This document shows positions 43,632 to 52,414 of a stretch of 64,000 nt of DNA, piece by piece. How positions within the stretch are numbered: position 1 is the stretch's first letter; every line of letters starts with the position of its first letter. Both the position numbers and the translations under genes were made by a program. The stretch is taken from the NCBI RefSeq assembly GCF_027922325.1, contig NZ_BSFL01000003.1, forward strand, positions 372,001 to 436,000, in the 5' to 3' direction. The notes under the pieces are model-generated. The model saw nothing but the letters and a program-made list of their open reading frames with translations. It ran no database searches and had not been told where the DNA came from. Source of the DNA: Methylopila turkensis. GTDB lineage: Bacteria; Pseudomonadota; Alphaproteobacteria; Rhizobiales; Methylopilaceae.

Positions 43632-46079
43632 TCAGTACTTGGTGACGAGCACCGGAGCCGCCTCGGCGCCGAACTTGTAGTTGAGGCCGGCGTAGAACGA
43701 GATCGGCCGGGCCGGCGTCAGCGAACGCTGATCCTCGAGCTCAAGGAAGCCGATGTCGTCCTCGTCGAAGAACGTGCCGTAGGTCTCGTACTTTTTGTCG
43801 AACAGGTTGCGGATGCCGCCGAACACGCGGATCTGCTGCGTCACCTGATACGAGGTGTTGACGTTGACGACGGCGTAGCCGTCGAGCTTGCCGTTCTGGT
43901 TGGACTCGTCGCCCACGAAGTACTGCGAACCATAGACCTGCGCGTCGGCGCCGACCGTCCATTCCGGTGTGACGCGGTAGGCGCCGCCGATCTTGAACTG
44001 ATGCGCGGGGATGCCCGTTAGGCGATCGCCCTTCCGCACGTCGATCTCGCCGTCTTCGTTCGCCTGCGGGTTGTTCGGCGAGCCGAGCGTCACGTTCTTG
44101 CGGAAGGTCGCGTTCACGTAGGAGTAGTTGACGTAGAGCGCCCACTTCTCGGCCGAGTACTGGGCCGCGACCTCGACGCCCTGGCGGCGGGTCTTGCCGA
44201 CATTGTCGAAATAGGCACGGCCGGCGATGTTGCTCGGGATGCTGAGAATGTCGTTCTTGTTGTTGGCCTGGTAGAGGCCGAAGCTCCAGCGCAGCAGGCC
44301 GTCGGCGATGTTGGTCTTGCCGCGAAGGCCGACTTCCCCCGTGCGGGTCACGACCTGCTTCAGGGGCGGATCCGACACCAGCGTCGCCTCGAGCGGGCAC
44401 GGGATGTCCGGGTTGGAGCAGCCGAGCTCCAGGGGCGTCGGGGCGCGGTTCGATTCGGAGTAGGAGGCGTAACCCGTGATGTCCGGCGTGATCTTGTAGG
44501 TCAGGCCGCCCATCGGGTTGAAGCGCGTGAAGTCGTGATTGCCGTCGAGATTCGGACCGGCGGGGCCGTCGCGATCCTCGTTCAGAGGCGCGTACTTGCC
44601 CTTATCCTTGGTGATGATCTTGGCGTAGTTGAAGCGCGCGCCGATGGTGGCCGAAAGGCGGTCTGTGATGTCGTAGGTATCGGTCGCGTAGAGCCCGAGA
44701 TAGTGGTTCTTGGCTGTCAGGTCGACCGGCGTGATGCCGCCCGGAATCTCTGTGTAGTAGAACTGCCCTGTGCCGATGCACTGCAGGTTCTCGGGGATGA
44801 AGCAAAGCTCGCTGAACCCGCTGAAATCGGTCTTGCCGAAGTCATAGGCGGCGCCGATGACGAAGTGGTTCTTGCGGCCGAACAGCTCGGACTCGTTGGT
44901 GGCCTGCAGGGTGCCGCCGGCCGAGTCGGTGCGGACGCGCGACCGCTCGATCGAGCCGGGCGTCAGCCCCGCGGGGAACTCGCCGTCGGCGTCGGGGACG
45001 AACCCCGGATTGGCCAGCGGAAGGCCTGTCCGAACGTCGCGCACGATCAGGCGGGGATCGTCGTCGTCCACGCCGGGGAAGTCGTCGGCTTCAAGGCAGA
45101 GCAGGGTGGCGTCGTCCTCGCACGGGCGGACGTCCGTGTCGTTGCCGTCGACGCGTTTTGACTTATACCGGCGGTAGTAGGCGTTGGCCTGAAGTGACCA
45201 CGCGTCGGTGATCTCGAACTTGCCCTGCAAGTTCAGCATGCCCATCTCGTTTTCGTTGATCTGGTCGCCGGTGTAGACGTTGCGGCGACGCTCTTCGAGC
45301 AGCTCGAACGGCGTGGGGCCGACCACGCCGAGCTTCGAGTCGGCGTAGGTGAAGTTGAGATGGATCTCGGCCCGGTCGGTCTTGTACCCGACGTCGCCGA
45401 ACACGCGCTTGACGTTCGACGCCGAAAAATCGCGCCAGCCGTCGTCACGGGCGCCGTCGATCGCGATGTAGCCGGCCCAGTTGCCGAACTGTTGGCCCCA
45501 CTGGGCGGAGCCTTCGCGGCGGCCGAACGAACCGATCTGCGCCTCGAGCTCGACGCCCTGGAAGGTGAAGCCGTTCTTGGTCTGAAAGCTCAGCGCGCCG
45601 CCGAGCGCGTTCAGGCCGAACACCGGGTTGTTCGTCCAGACGTCTAGCTGGTCGATCGCGACCGTCGGAATGAACTCGAAGTTGACGGTGTCGCCGAAGG
45701 ATTCGTTGACGCGCACGCCGTTCTGGTAGACCGCGAGGCCCTGCGGCGCGCCATTGGTCTGCGACGCCTGAAACCCGCGGAAGAACAGCTCTTTGTTGAA
45801 CGGATTGCCCGTCACGTCGGAGATGCTGACGCCCGGCGTCGTCTGCGACAGTCCTTCCTGCACCGTCGTCGCGTTCGCCGCACGAAGCTGATCGGAGCTG
45901 ACGCTGTAGACGTTCGCCGGCACCTTGTCGCGGTCGAGCCCGTCGCCGCCGAGCGGCGTGGTTCCGATGACGTCGATCTCAGGCAGGGCGATCGTATCCT
46001 GCGCCGCAGCGGGCCCCGACATGGCCGTGGCCATGCCGGTCGCGCCCAGAGCTATGGCGCGAACAAATTTCAGTCGCAT
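43632..46079 (-). CDS. TonB-dependent outer-membrane receptor
   Basis: An 815-residue receptor/porin for energy-dependent uptake, usually of iron chelates. Signal peptide MRLKFVRAIALGATGMAT, cut near AAAQ, then a probable TonB box (LPEIDVIGT). The plug domain follows at about 40-180 (VQEGLSQTTPGVSI, LFFRGFQASQ, FGLNALGGALSFQT), and a long beta-barrel ends in an aromatic-rich strand (PISFYAGLNYKFG) before VTKY. It resembles the FecA/siderophore receptor group, but the ligand cannot be named. A GGGGGAA site precedes the ATG, and its leader contains an AT-rich palindrome. Confidence 0.93.
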   Translation of the reverse strand: MRLKFVRAIALGATGMATAMSGPAAAQDTIALPEIDVIGTTPLGGDGLDRDKVPANVYSVSSDQLRAANATTVQEGLSQTTPGVSISDVTGNPFNKELFFRGFQASQTNGAPQGLAVYQNGVRVNESFGDTVNFEFIPTVAIDQLDVWTNNPVFGLNALGGALSFQTKNGFTFQGVELEAQIGSFGRREGSAQWGQQFGNWAGYIAIDGARDDGWRDFSASNVKRVFGDVGYKTDRAEIHLNFTYADSKLGVVGPTPFELLEERRRNVYTGDQINENEMGMLNLQGKFEITDAWSLQANAYYRRYKSKRVDGNDTDVRPCEDDATLLCLEADDFPGVDDDDPRLIVRDVRTGLPLANPGFVPDADGEFPAGLTPGSIERSRVRTDSAGGTLQATNESELFGRKNHFVIGAAYDFGKTDFSGFSELCFIPENLQCIGTGQFYYTEIPGGITPVDLTAKNHYLGLYATDTYDITDRLSATIGARFNYAKIITKDKGKYAPLNEDRDGPAGPNLDGNHDFTRFNPMGGLTYKITPDITGYASYSESNRAPTPLELGCSNPDIPCPLEATLVSDPPLKQVVTRTGEVGLRGKTNIADGLLRWSFGLYQANNKNDILSIPSNIAGRAYFDNVGKTRRQGVEVAAQYSAEKWALYVNYSYVNATFRKNVTLGSPNNPQANEDGEIDVRKGDRLTGIPAHQFKIGGAYRVTPEWTVGADAQVYGSQYFVGDESNQNGKLDGYAVVNVNTSYQVTQQIRVFGGIRNLFDKKYETYGTFFDEDDIGFLELEDQRSLTPARPISFYAGLNYKFGAEAAPVLVTKY

Positions 46080-46461
46080 AAACGTTCCCCCGACTCACCG
46101 GATCGTTACAAAAATGCCCAGGTTCAGTCGGTTTAATGCCACTTTCCGGAGGCGCGCAATTATCTCGCCGAGGATCGGGCAAGTTTGGCAATATATGATG
46201 CGCACGAGCAACAAAGATTAATAAGTATTATCTAATAATATAAAGCCGCATCATGCCGGCGGGACGCGCGGTTTTCGTTCCGTGACGCGCCAGCACAGGC
46301 TCCAAGTGCACTCAGCCGGACTGCGCCGCCCTGTCGGAGCTCAGACGGGCTTCAAAGTGGGTTGCGCGCGTCCGAAAAACTTTCCGCGGCGCAGGCTCGT
46401 TTACAACGTGGCCCAGATCGATGAGCCTCGCCTTGCGAGACAAACCTCACGAGGGCGGTTC
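46080..46461. promoter_or_regulatory. Divergent control region with AT-rich palindrome (46226-46240)
   Basis: This 382-base region separates the divergent receptor and SDR genes. Bases 46215-46245 are nearly pure A/T in an otherwise GC-rich window and contain the perfect palindrome TATTAT-CTA-ATAATA at 46226-46240. Its place, about 150 bases from the receptor start, fits an operator for an iron- or metal-responsive repressor. It does not match the Irr or RirA consensus well enough to name one. No gene is supported here; the in-frame SDR extension from 46282 lacks family resemblance. Confidence 0.5.
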
Positions 46462-47232
46462 ATGGCGGCGACGGGCGGGGTGGCGATCGTCACCGGCGGA
46501 TCGAAGGGCATCGGGAAGGGTGTTGCGCGTGGCTTCGCCGAGGCCGGCTACCGCGTTCTGGTGGTGGCGCGCGACGCCGCGCAGGCCGACGCGACCGCGC
46601 TGGAGATCGGAAACGGGGCGAGCGGGTTTTCGGCCGACGTCGCCGATCCGGCCGCGACGGAGGCCATGGCGGCTGCGGCGCTCGACCGGTACGGCGCGAT
46701 CGACGTGCTCTGCGCCAACGCCGGGATTTTTCCGGCCGCCAAGCTTGGAGACATGACGGCCGCGGACTTCGATCAGGTCATGAACGTCAACCTCAAGGGC
46801 ACGTTTCTGACCGTGTCGGCCTGCCTGCCAGCCATGAAGGCGGCGCGGCGCGGCCGGATCGTTCTGACGTCGTCGATCACGGGACCCATCACCGGCTATC
46901 CCGGCTGGGCGCACTACGGCGCCAGCAAGGCGGGGCAGCTTGGCTTCATGCGCACCGCCGCGATCGAGCTCGCGCCCTGGAACATCACGGTCAACGCGGT
47001 GATGCCGGGCAATATCCTGACCGAGGGCCTGGACGGGCTTGGGCAGGACTATCTCGACAAGATGGCGGCCTCGATCCCGATGCGCCGGCTCGGCGGGGTG
47101 GAGGACATCGCCGCGGCGGCGCTGTTCTTCGCGAGCGACGGCGCGGCCTACGTCACCGGCCAGACGCTCGTGGTCGACGGCGGCCAGGTGCTGCCGGAAA
47201 GCGTCGGCGCGCTGGAAGCGATGGACGGCTGA
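46462..47232 (+). CDS. FabG-like short-chain dehydrogenase/reductase
   Basis: A 256-residue classical SDR starting at ATG 46462 after GAGGGCGG. Cofactor motif TGGSKGIG at residues 11-18, CANAG in place of NNAG, catalytic Ser in VLTSSITGP, Tyr152 and Lys156 in HYGASKAG, then VMPGNILT and the C-terminal [11 protein letters not shown]. Complete and probably active on a 3-oxoacyl or sugar-alcohol-like substrate; not identified further. Convergent with the glycosyltransferase gene. Confidence 0.92.
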   Translation: MAATGGVAIVTGGSKGIGKGVARGFAEAGYRVLVVARDAAQADATALEIGNGASGFSADVADPAATEAMAAAALDRYGAIDVLCANAGIFPAAKLGDMTAADFDQVMNVNLKGTFLTVSACLPAMKAARRGRIVLTSSITGPITGYPGWAHYGASKAGQLGFMRTAAIELAPWNITVNAVMPGNILTEGLDGLGQDYLDKMAASIPMRRLGGVEDIAAAALFFASDGAAYVTGQTLVVDGGQVLPESVGALEAMDG

Positions 47233-47245
47233 CCGGCTGGCGATG

Positions 47246-47280
47246 AAAAAGACCCGGAGCGCGGGAGCGCGTCCGGGTCT
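47246..47280 (-). terminator. Intrinsic terminator of the two-domain glycosyltransferase gene
   Basis: The stem AGACCCGGA-CGCG against CGCG-TCCGGGTCT (one bulged base) is followed on the minus strand by five T (plus-strand A46-A50 of the 47201 block). It can also serve the convergent SDR gene. Confidence 0.85.
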
Positions 47281-47310
47281 CGGGTACGGCGTCGAAGGGG
47301 TCGCGTGAGG

Positions 47311-49011
47311 TCAGGCGGAGGCCACCAGCGTGACCGGGCTCGCCGCGGCCAGGGCCTTCTGCGCCTGCGTCTTCTTCAGATGCTTCTCCAGCACGGAGAT
47401 GGCGTCTTCGCCATAGAGCTCCTTGATCAGCGCGAAGGCCTCGATCGACTGCGACCGCAGGAACGAGATCACCATCACCTTCTGGTCTTCGGTCAGATAT
47501 TTGAACCAAAGCTTCTCGAGCAGGACGTATTCGGAGTTCGGCTCCTTGAACCGGCCCCACGGCTTCACGCCGACGAAGTGCAGCACCGCGATCTCGTCGA
47601 GGTCGAACAGGATCGGCAGTTCACGGTGCAGCCGCTTCAAGGTGTTATACTTGCGGTCGAGAACCGTGAAGTCGTCGAAGAAGCGGTTGAGGAAGCCCTG
47701 GTCGCCGCCGTCGGAGGAGGCGATGTCACGCAGCGTGCCGAGCATGGCGCTGAACAGTTCGGGGCTCGGCTGGCACACGAACACGCCGCTGTTGAAGCCG
47801 CCGTCGGACATGTTGATGCCGGTGTCCGGCGCGGCCGCGAACCGGTCGTGATCGAAAAGGTTGTCGATGTTCTTCAGCACCACGACGTCGGCGTCCAGGA
47901 ACACCGCCTTGTCGAGATAGCTCAGCCCGAACACGTTCAGCTTGGTGTAGGTCGTCGCGAAGCGGCGCTTGTTGCGCGCCAGCTTGTTCGGGTTGTCGAT
48001 GTTCTTGACCACGCAGGCGTGGGCGTTCTTCAACCCGTCGCAGAGATCGGCGTCTTCCGGCGCGACCATGGCGATGAGCGGAATGTCCGTGTGCTCCGCC
48101 AGCGAATTGGCGAGCGCCCACAGGCCGAACTGGAACGAGCGGTTCACGTAGGTGACGTAAGCGACCTTCTCTTCCTTGCCGGTCACCGAATTGGTGCGCA
48201 GGGCGAAGGTCGGTTCGCGCTCGGCGCCGTCGGCGAGCTTCGCGGGCTCGATGATGCGGCGGAAGCCGCCCTGCGCGCAGGGCTCCGGCTTGCGCAGGAT
48301 CTCGGCGAGGTCGACCGGGCACTTCTGGCTCCAGATCTTCGCGTCCGGGAACATCCGCGCGCAGAGCTCGAGGTAGCGGATGTCCATGGAGAGCGAATGC
48401 TTCTCCTCGTAACCGCCGCGATAGTCCTTCTCCTTCAGGTGGACGCGGACGTCGTCCGGAATGTTGAAGAAGTAGCGGTTGTTGGCGTCCATATAGAAGT
48501 CGATGCCAACGAGATGGATGTCGCGATAGCCGAGCGCGAGCGCGGTCGCGAGCATCTGCATGCCTTGCGTCGGGAGCGGCCGCGACATCAGCGGACGGCC
48601 GAGCTCCGACACCGTGCACATGATCGCCCAATGGTCGAGCTGAGGCGTCAGCACGTCGTTGTACGAGCCGCCGAAGTCGTTGTTGTCTTCGGGGATCACG
48701 AACGGGCAGCAGAACGCGCCGAACGTGTATTCGCCCGACATCTTGATCTTGCGTAGGCGCTCGTGCAGGTGCTTGTTGTAGACAGACCAGAAATACAGAT
48801 CCACGTGCCGGTTGAACCTGTATTCCGCCTCAAGGAAGAACCAGTTGCACCGGAAGACGTAAGCGTCCTTCGGAAGCTTTGAGTAGTCGACTTCTGAAAC
48901 GCTCGGTCCGTTGCCGACGATGATGACGGACTCGCTGCGGCCGCCAAGTATCTGGCGAGCCTTTTCCAATTCGCTGCTGTGCGACAACATCGAATATCGC
49001 GGCGTGACCAT
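47311..49011 (-). CDS. Two-domain glycosyltransferase: GT42 sialyltransferase-like plus GT8-like
   Basis: A 566-residue protein. ATG 49011 is chosen because GAGGG lies five bases upstream and the longer reading adds unrelated sequence. Residues about 25-245 match the GT42 alpha-2,3-sialyltransferase fold of Campylobacter CstII: GNGPS at 33-37, FRCN at 53-56, ATALALGYRDIHLVGIDFY ending at Tyr173, Tyr180, and EKHSLSMD with His205, the positions that bind CMP-sugar and act as base in CstII. Residues about 283-510 are a GT8-type domain with the DAD metal motif at 373-375 (VFLDADVVVLKNID). No signal or membrane segment is seen. No sialic acid synthesis genes are nearby, so the donor could be another CMP-sugar. 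Confidence 0.85.
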   Translation of the reverse strand: MVTPRYSMLSHSSELEKARQILGGRSESVIIVGNGPSVSEVDYSKLPKDAYVFRCNWFFLEAEYRFNRHVDLYFWSVYNKHLHERLRKIKMSGEYTFGAFCCPFVIPEDNNDFGGSYNDVLTPQLDHWAIMCTVSELGRPLMSRPLPTQGMQMLATALALGYRDIHLVGIDFYMDANNRYFFNIPDDVRVHLKEKDYRGGYEEKHSLSMDIRYLELCARMFPDAKIWSQKCPVDLAEILRKPEPCAQGGFRRIIEPAKLADGAEREPTFALRTNSVTGKEEKVAYVTYVNRSFQFGLWALANSLAEHTDIPLIAMVAPEDADLCDGLKNAHACVVKNIDNPNKLARNKRRFATTYTKLNVFGLSYLDKAVFLDADVVVLKNIDNLFDHDRFAAAPDTGINMSDGGFNSGVFVCQPSPELFSAMLGTLRDIASSDGGDQGFLNRFFDDFTVLDRKYNTLKRLHRELPILFDLDEIAVLHFVGVKPWGRFKEPNSEYVLLEKLWFKYLTEDQKVMVISFLRSQSIEAFALIKELYGEDAISVLEKHLKKTQAQKALAAASPVTLVASA

Positions 49012-49232
49012 TACGACCCTCGGTTCATGGAAGCGGAGATCGAGGCATAGCACGAGGTCGCAAGGGTGTGAACTAGGAGGAAGCCTGATGCGCAGGCATG
49101 CGCATCGAACGTTCACAAGCGTTGCGCGCGATTTTTGTGCAGTGCGGCAGAGCGCCTCACCCGGCGGGTATCCCGCCCGCCGAAGTTAGCGGGCGGCCAT
49201 TCGCGCGGGCCAGAAGCCAACGATGGCCCCGA

Positions 49233-49670
49233 TCAAAGTTTGCGGCCGAGGATGACGCCTGCGAGCGTCGCCAGCAGGACGATGTTGAGGCTCTTTGCCC
49301 GGCCACGGCCCGCCACCGTCGCGGTGGCGGGAGCGACGGCCTGCGAGACGGATGAGCCGGCGGCCTGCAGTTCGGCCCGCACGCGCTCGACCATCGGAGC
49401 CCGACGCCTGCGTCGGGGACGCCATGTCGCCGCCCATGCGCAGAGCGCCGCTATCACCACCAGCACGCCCCCGATGATGCCGGCGGCGCCCGCCGCCCCA
49501 AATCGGGGCTCGATGAGCGCCCCGATCGCGACCAGCAGCGCGCCGATGGCGAACAGCGCGAACACGGCCGCGACCGCGAACAGCACGGCCATCCGCTTGA
49601 GGCGGCGGATGCGCAGCCCGATGTCGAGTGTGGCGAAGCCCAGGCCTGCGTTGAGCAGGACCTTCCACAT
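49233..49670 (-). CDS. Small holin-like/YqjE-like membrane protein
   Basis: A 145-residue protein with two adjacent hydrophobic helices (about 25-80: VLFAVAAVFALFAIGALLV, then GIIGGVLVVIAALCAWA), a strongly basic segment RPRRRRR, and a short C-terminal hydrophobic stretch. The arrangement resembles the phage-holin-3_6/YqjE group of chromosomally encoded membrane proteins, whose role is not known. Its ATG overlaps the stop of the DUF883-like gene by TGATG, so the two are coupled as yqjD-yqjE are in enterobacteria. Confidence 0.75.
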   Translation of the reverse strand: MWKVLLNAGLGFATLDIGLRIRRLKRMAVLFAVAAVFALFAIGALLVAIGALIEPRFGAAGAAGIIGGVLVVIAALCAWAATWRPRRRRRAPMVERVRAELQAAGSSVSQAVAPATATVAGRGRAKSLNIVLLATLAGVILGRKL

Positions 49671-49945
49671 CAGCGACGTCCGATCACGCCGACGACATAG
49701 CCGACGCCAAGCGCGATCAGCACGGCGGTCAGAGGATTCTGCTCGATCGACGCGCTCAGTTCGTCGGCGGCCGAAACCGCGGTGTCGCGCGCGGATGTGG
49801 CGGCCTGTTCGGCCGCGGACTTGGCCGTCGCGGCGCTGTCCGCGACGAGGGTCGACAACGTGTCGGCGAGGCGGGCGACGTCCTCCTTCAGCGCGGCGAT
49901 GTCCCGCTCGAGCGGGGCGGGGCCGGTTCCGGTGGTCTCGGACAT
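49670..49945 (-). CDS. DUF883 (YqjD/ElaB-like) membrane-anchored protein
   Basis: A 91-residue protein: an Ala-rich amphipathic helix/coiled coil (about 12-65) and a C-terminal membrane helix (LTAVLIALGVGYVVGVI) ending GRR. This is the pattern of YqjD/ElaB, which tether ribosomes to the inner membrane in stationary E. coli. That function is not shown outside enterobacteria. First gene of a two-gene unit with the holin-like gene. Confidence 0.85.
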   Translation of the reverse strand: MSETTGTGPAPLERDIAALKEDVARLADTLSTLVADSAATAKSAAEQAATSARDTAVSAADELSASIEQNPLTAVLIALGVGYVVGVIGRR

Positions 49946-50098
49946 GTTGCGTTCTCCAGAGTGTGCGCTTGAGCGTGGGGTTCCACCGCGCTCAAGCCGT
50001 TACATGGCTCAGCCAAGCCGTATTGCGAGACGCCGACGTTCCGCGACGTCTGGACGCGGACGCAGAACGCCGTCGGGCGGGGGTGGTTCCGGTCCGCC

Positions 50099-50812
50099 TC
50101 AGCCGGCGCGGGCGCGCTGGCCGAACAGCACTTTCTGGGCGTCCTTGTCGGCGGCGAGGTCCATCGGCGGCTCATCCACCTTGACGGCGAGCCCGCGCGC
50201 GACCGCGGGGCGCGCGAACATCAGGTCGAGCCAGCGCTTCACATGGGGAAACTCGGCGATGTCCTGGCCCTGCCGTTCCCAAAGCTTGGCCCAGCCGACG
50301 ACCGCCATGTCCGCGATCGAGTAGTCGCCGCAGATGAACTCGCGGTCTTTCAGGCGCTCGTTCAGGACGCCGTAGAGGCGGTTGGTCTCATTGGTGTAGC
50401 GGTCGATCGCGTAGGGAACCTTTTCGGGCGCGTAGGCCCGGAAATGGTGGGTCTGGCCGAGCATCGGGCCGAACCCGCCCATCTGCCAGAACAGCCACTC
50501 CTCCACCTCGACCCGGCGGCGCTCGTCGGCGGGATAGAACTGTCCGGTCTTGCGGCCGAGATACTGCAGGATGGCGCCGGACTCGAACACCGAGATCGGC
50601 GCGCCGTCCGGTCCGGCCGGATCGACGATCGCCGGCATCTTGTTGTTCGGCGAGATCGCGAGGAACTCGGGCTTGAACTGGTCGCCCTTGCCAATGTTGA
50701 TCGGCCGGACGACGTAGGGCAGCCCGCATTCCTCGAGCATGATCGTGACTTTCCAGCCGTTCGGGGTCGGCCAGTAGAACAGCTCGATCGGCGCGGCGGC
50801 GGCTTCGGCCAT
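50099..50812 (-). CDS. Glutathione S-transferase, YfcG/YghU-like
   Basis: A 237-residue GST with an N-terminal thioredoxin-like domain IELFYWPTPNGWKVTIMLEE. In the Nu class (E. coli YfcG) the Thr and Asn of this segment contact glutathione and confer disulfide reductase activity. cis-Pro is in NNKMPAIVD, and FESGAILQYLG follows. The alpha-helical C-terminal domain has YSIADMAVVGWAKLWE. Likely redox or detoxification role in the cytoplasm. Convergent towards nothing close; 154 bases separate it from the DUF883 gene. Confidence 0.92.
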   Translation of the reverse strand: MAEAAAAPIELFYWPTPNGWKVTIMLEECGLPYVVRPINIGKGDQFKPEFLAISPNNKMPAIVDPAGPDGAPISVFESGAILQYLGRKTGQFYPADERRRVEVEEWLFWQMGGFGPMLGQTHHFRAYAPEKVPYAIDRYTNETNRLYGVLNERLKDREFICGDYSIADMAVVGWAKLWERQGQDIAEFPHVKRWLDLMFARPAVARGLAVKVDEPPMDLAADKDAQKVLFGQRARAG

Positions 50813-50922
50813 GGCGGCTTCCTTTCGATGGGCGGTCCCGCGGGAGCGCGGGGCGTGTCGCGGCCAAAGCTATCCGCTCGCGCGCTCCGGGCAACCCGCG
50901 TCGGCGCACGGTCCGTCTGGCG

Positions 50923-51642
50923 TCAGCGCGGCGGCTCGGCGTAGCCCTTGAAGAGGATCGGGCCGGTCGGCCGCCCTGTCGGCGAGCCGGTCGCCGGCTC
51001 GAGGGTGATCTCATAGAGCTGCCGGGGCTTGGGGGCCGGCAGGCGGACCGGCTGTAGCCGCGCCTGACGGTTGTCCTGCATCAGGCCGATCGAGACCGGT
51101 CCCGTCTGCGGGTCAGGAAGCGTCCACACCTGGAGGGCGCGGCCCGAGGGAATCTGCACGTCGGCGATCGGCGCCACATGGGCCGAATTGTCGGCGAACA
51201 CCTCCACGACGGCGCCCGGCGTCGAGTCGGCGCTGAGCAGGACTGCGATCACGACCGGGGTGCGGGGTGCGTCCATGCGGGCTGCGCCCAGCGCGACCGC
51301 GAGAGCGACGCTGGCGGTCGCGCCGGCGAGGCCGACCCCACGCCAGAGCGTCAGGCTGTTCCATATGCGGGCCGCAAAGCCGGGGGCCGCTGCGTGGCGG
51401 GCGGGGGCCCGACTCGGCGCGTCGTCGAGCTGAGTCTCGATCCTGCGCCACAGGTCCGGCGACGGCTCGACCGGCTCCGCGGCGCGGTCGAGATCGTGCA
51501 GGCGCTCGCGCCATCTGCCGACCGCGGCGGCGAAGGCGGGGTCGTCGAGTAACCGGCGCTCGAGCGCGTCCGCTTCCTCCGGCGCGAACAACCCGAGCGC
51601 GTACTCGCCGGCCTCGACGTCGAGGTCCTCGCGCGCGCTCAC
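50923..51642 (-). CDS. RskA-type anti-sigma factor
   Basis: Membrane protein that holds the co-encoded ECF sigma factor. GTG 51642 overlaps the sigma stop (GTGA) and gives 239 residues. N-terminal cytoplasmic zinc-finger-like region with EAGEYALGLFAPEEADALER, a single membrane helix near residues 100-120 (GVGLAGATASVALAVALGA), and a periplasmic RskA domain (GRALQVWTLPDPQTGPVSIG, LYEITLEPATGSPTGRPTGP). Release probably depends on periplasmic proteolysis; an rseP homologue lies at the end of this window. Confidence 0.92.
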   Translation of the reverse strand: MSAREDLDVEAGEYALGLFAPEEADALERRLLDDPAFAAAVGRWRERLHDLDRAAEPVEPSPDLWRRIETQLDDAPSRAPARHAAAPGFAARIWNSLTLWRGVGLAGATASVALAVALGAARMDAPRTPVVIAVLLSADSTPGAVVEVFADNSAHVAPIADVQIPSGRALQVWTLPDPQTGPVSIGLMQDNRQARLQPVRLPAPKPRQLYEITLEPATGSPTGRPTGPILFKGYAEPPR

Positions 51643-52193
51643 GTCATGCACTCCTTCAGCGCGATCAGCGAACGGCGGATCCACGTCTTGACCGTCCCGA
51701 GCGGCGCGCCGAGCCGCTCGGCGATCTCGCCGTGGCTGAGGCCGGCCACATGCGCCAGCAGCACGCTCGCGCGCGGCTTGGCGTCGAGCCGCGCCAGGCA
51801 GCGACGCAGCGCGCTCTCGGCGGAAAGCCGCGCGAAGGCGTCGTCCACGTCCGTCTGCGCGTCGGCATAGGACTGCAGCTCAATGTCGTCGACCGGGACG
51901 TGGCGCTCGTCGCGCAGGTGGCTGAGCGCGCGATTGCGGACGACGGCGTAGACCCAGCCGCGTCCCGACCCCCGCGCAGGATCGAAGCTCGACGCCCGCC
52001 GCCAGATCTGCACGAAGGCGTCCTGCACCACCTCCTCCGCCACGTCGGCCCGGCGCACGATCCGCCGCGCGAGCGCGATCAGCGTCGGGCCCTCGGTCTC
52101 GAACAGCCGGCGCAGCGCCATGCGGTCGCGCTCGGCGCAGGCCGCGAGCAGTTCGGCCACGAAATCCCGGTCGGGCGCTGTCGGGGAGGTCAT
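51639..52193 (-). CDS. ECF sigma factor, SigK-like
   Basis: A 184-residue RNA polymerase sigma-70 family protein (ATG 52193; a GTG three codons earlier is possible). Region 2 is seen as LIALARRIVRRADVAEEVVQDAFVQ with IWRRASSFDP. Region 4 has LAHVAGLSHGEIAERLGAPLGTVKTW. Translationally coupled to the RskA-like anti-sigma, and divergent from a DUF4394 protein, an arrangement often seen for SigK-type pairs. The target promoters are unknown; autoregulation and control of the DUF4394 gene are plausible. Confidence 0.94.
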   Translation of the reverse strand: MTSPTAPDRDFVAELLAACAERDRMALRRLFETEGPTLIALARRIVRRADVAEEVVQDAFVQIWRRASSFDPARGSGRGWVYAVVRNRALSHLRDERHVPVDDIELQSYADAQTDVDDAFARLSAESALRRCLARLDAKPRASVLLAHVAGLSHGEIAERLGAPLGTVKTWIRRSLIALKECMT

Positions 52194-52414
52194 CGGTCTC
52201 ACAGGCGCGGCGGATGCACAGCGGCGCCGCTCGCCGACGCGGGCGCCACGCCCTGTTTACACGCCGGCGGCCGTTTCCGGATGCGAGGGCCATCGGGAAG
52301 CCGCTCACGAAAACGAGACCGCTTTCGTTGCATCCGCACATACGGCGCAGGGGGTAGGGCGATTATCGCCTGCGGCGAAGAAGCCGGCGGGCCAATGCAA
52401 CAGGAGACGCTTCC

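Noticed and set aside
46282..46461. N-terminal extension of the SDR gene upstream to 46282
   Set aside because: The added 60 residues do not resemble SDR proteins, and ATG 46462 has a GAGGG site and places TGGSKGIG at the expected distance.
49098..50184. Plus-strand ORFs of 85 and 349 residues opposite the holin-like and DUF883 genes
   Set aside because: Arg/Ser-rich antisense frames; the minus-strand pair has coherent membrane-protein features and overlapping start/stop codons.
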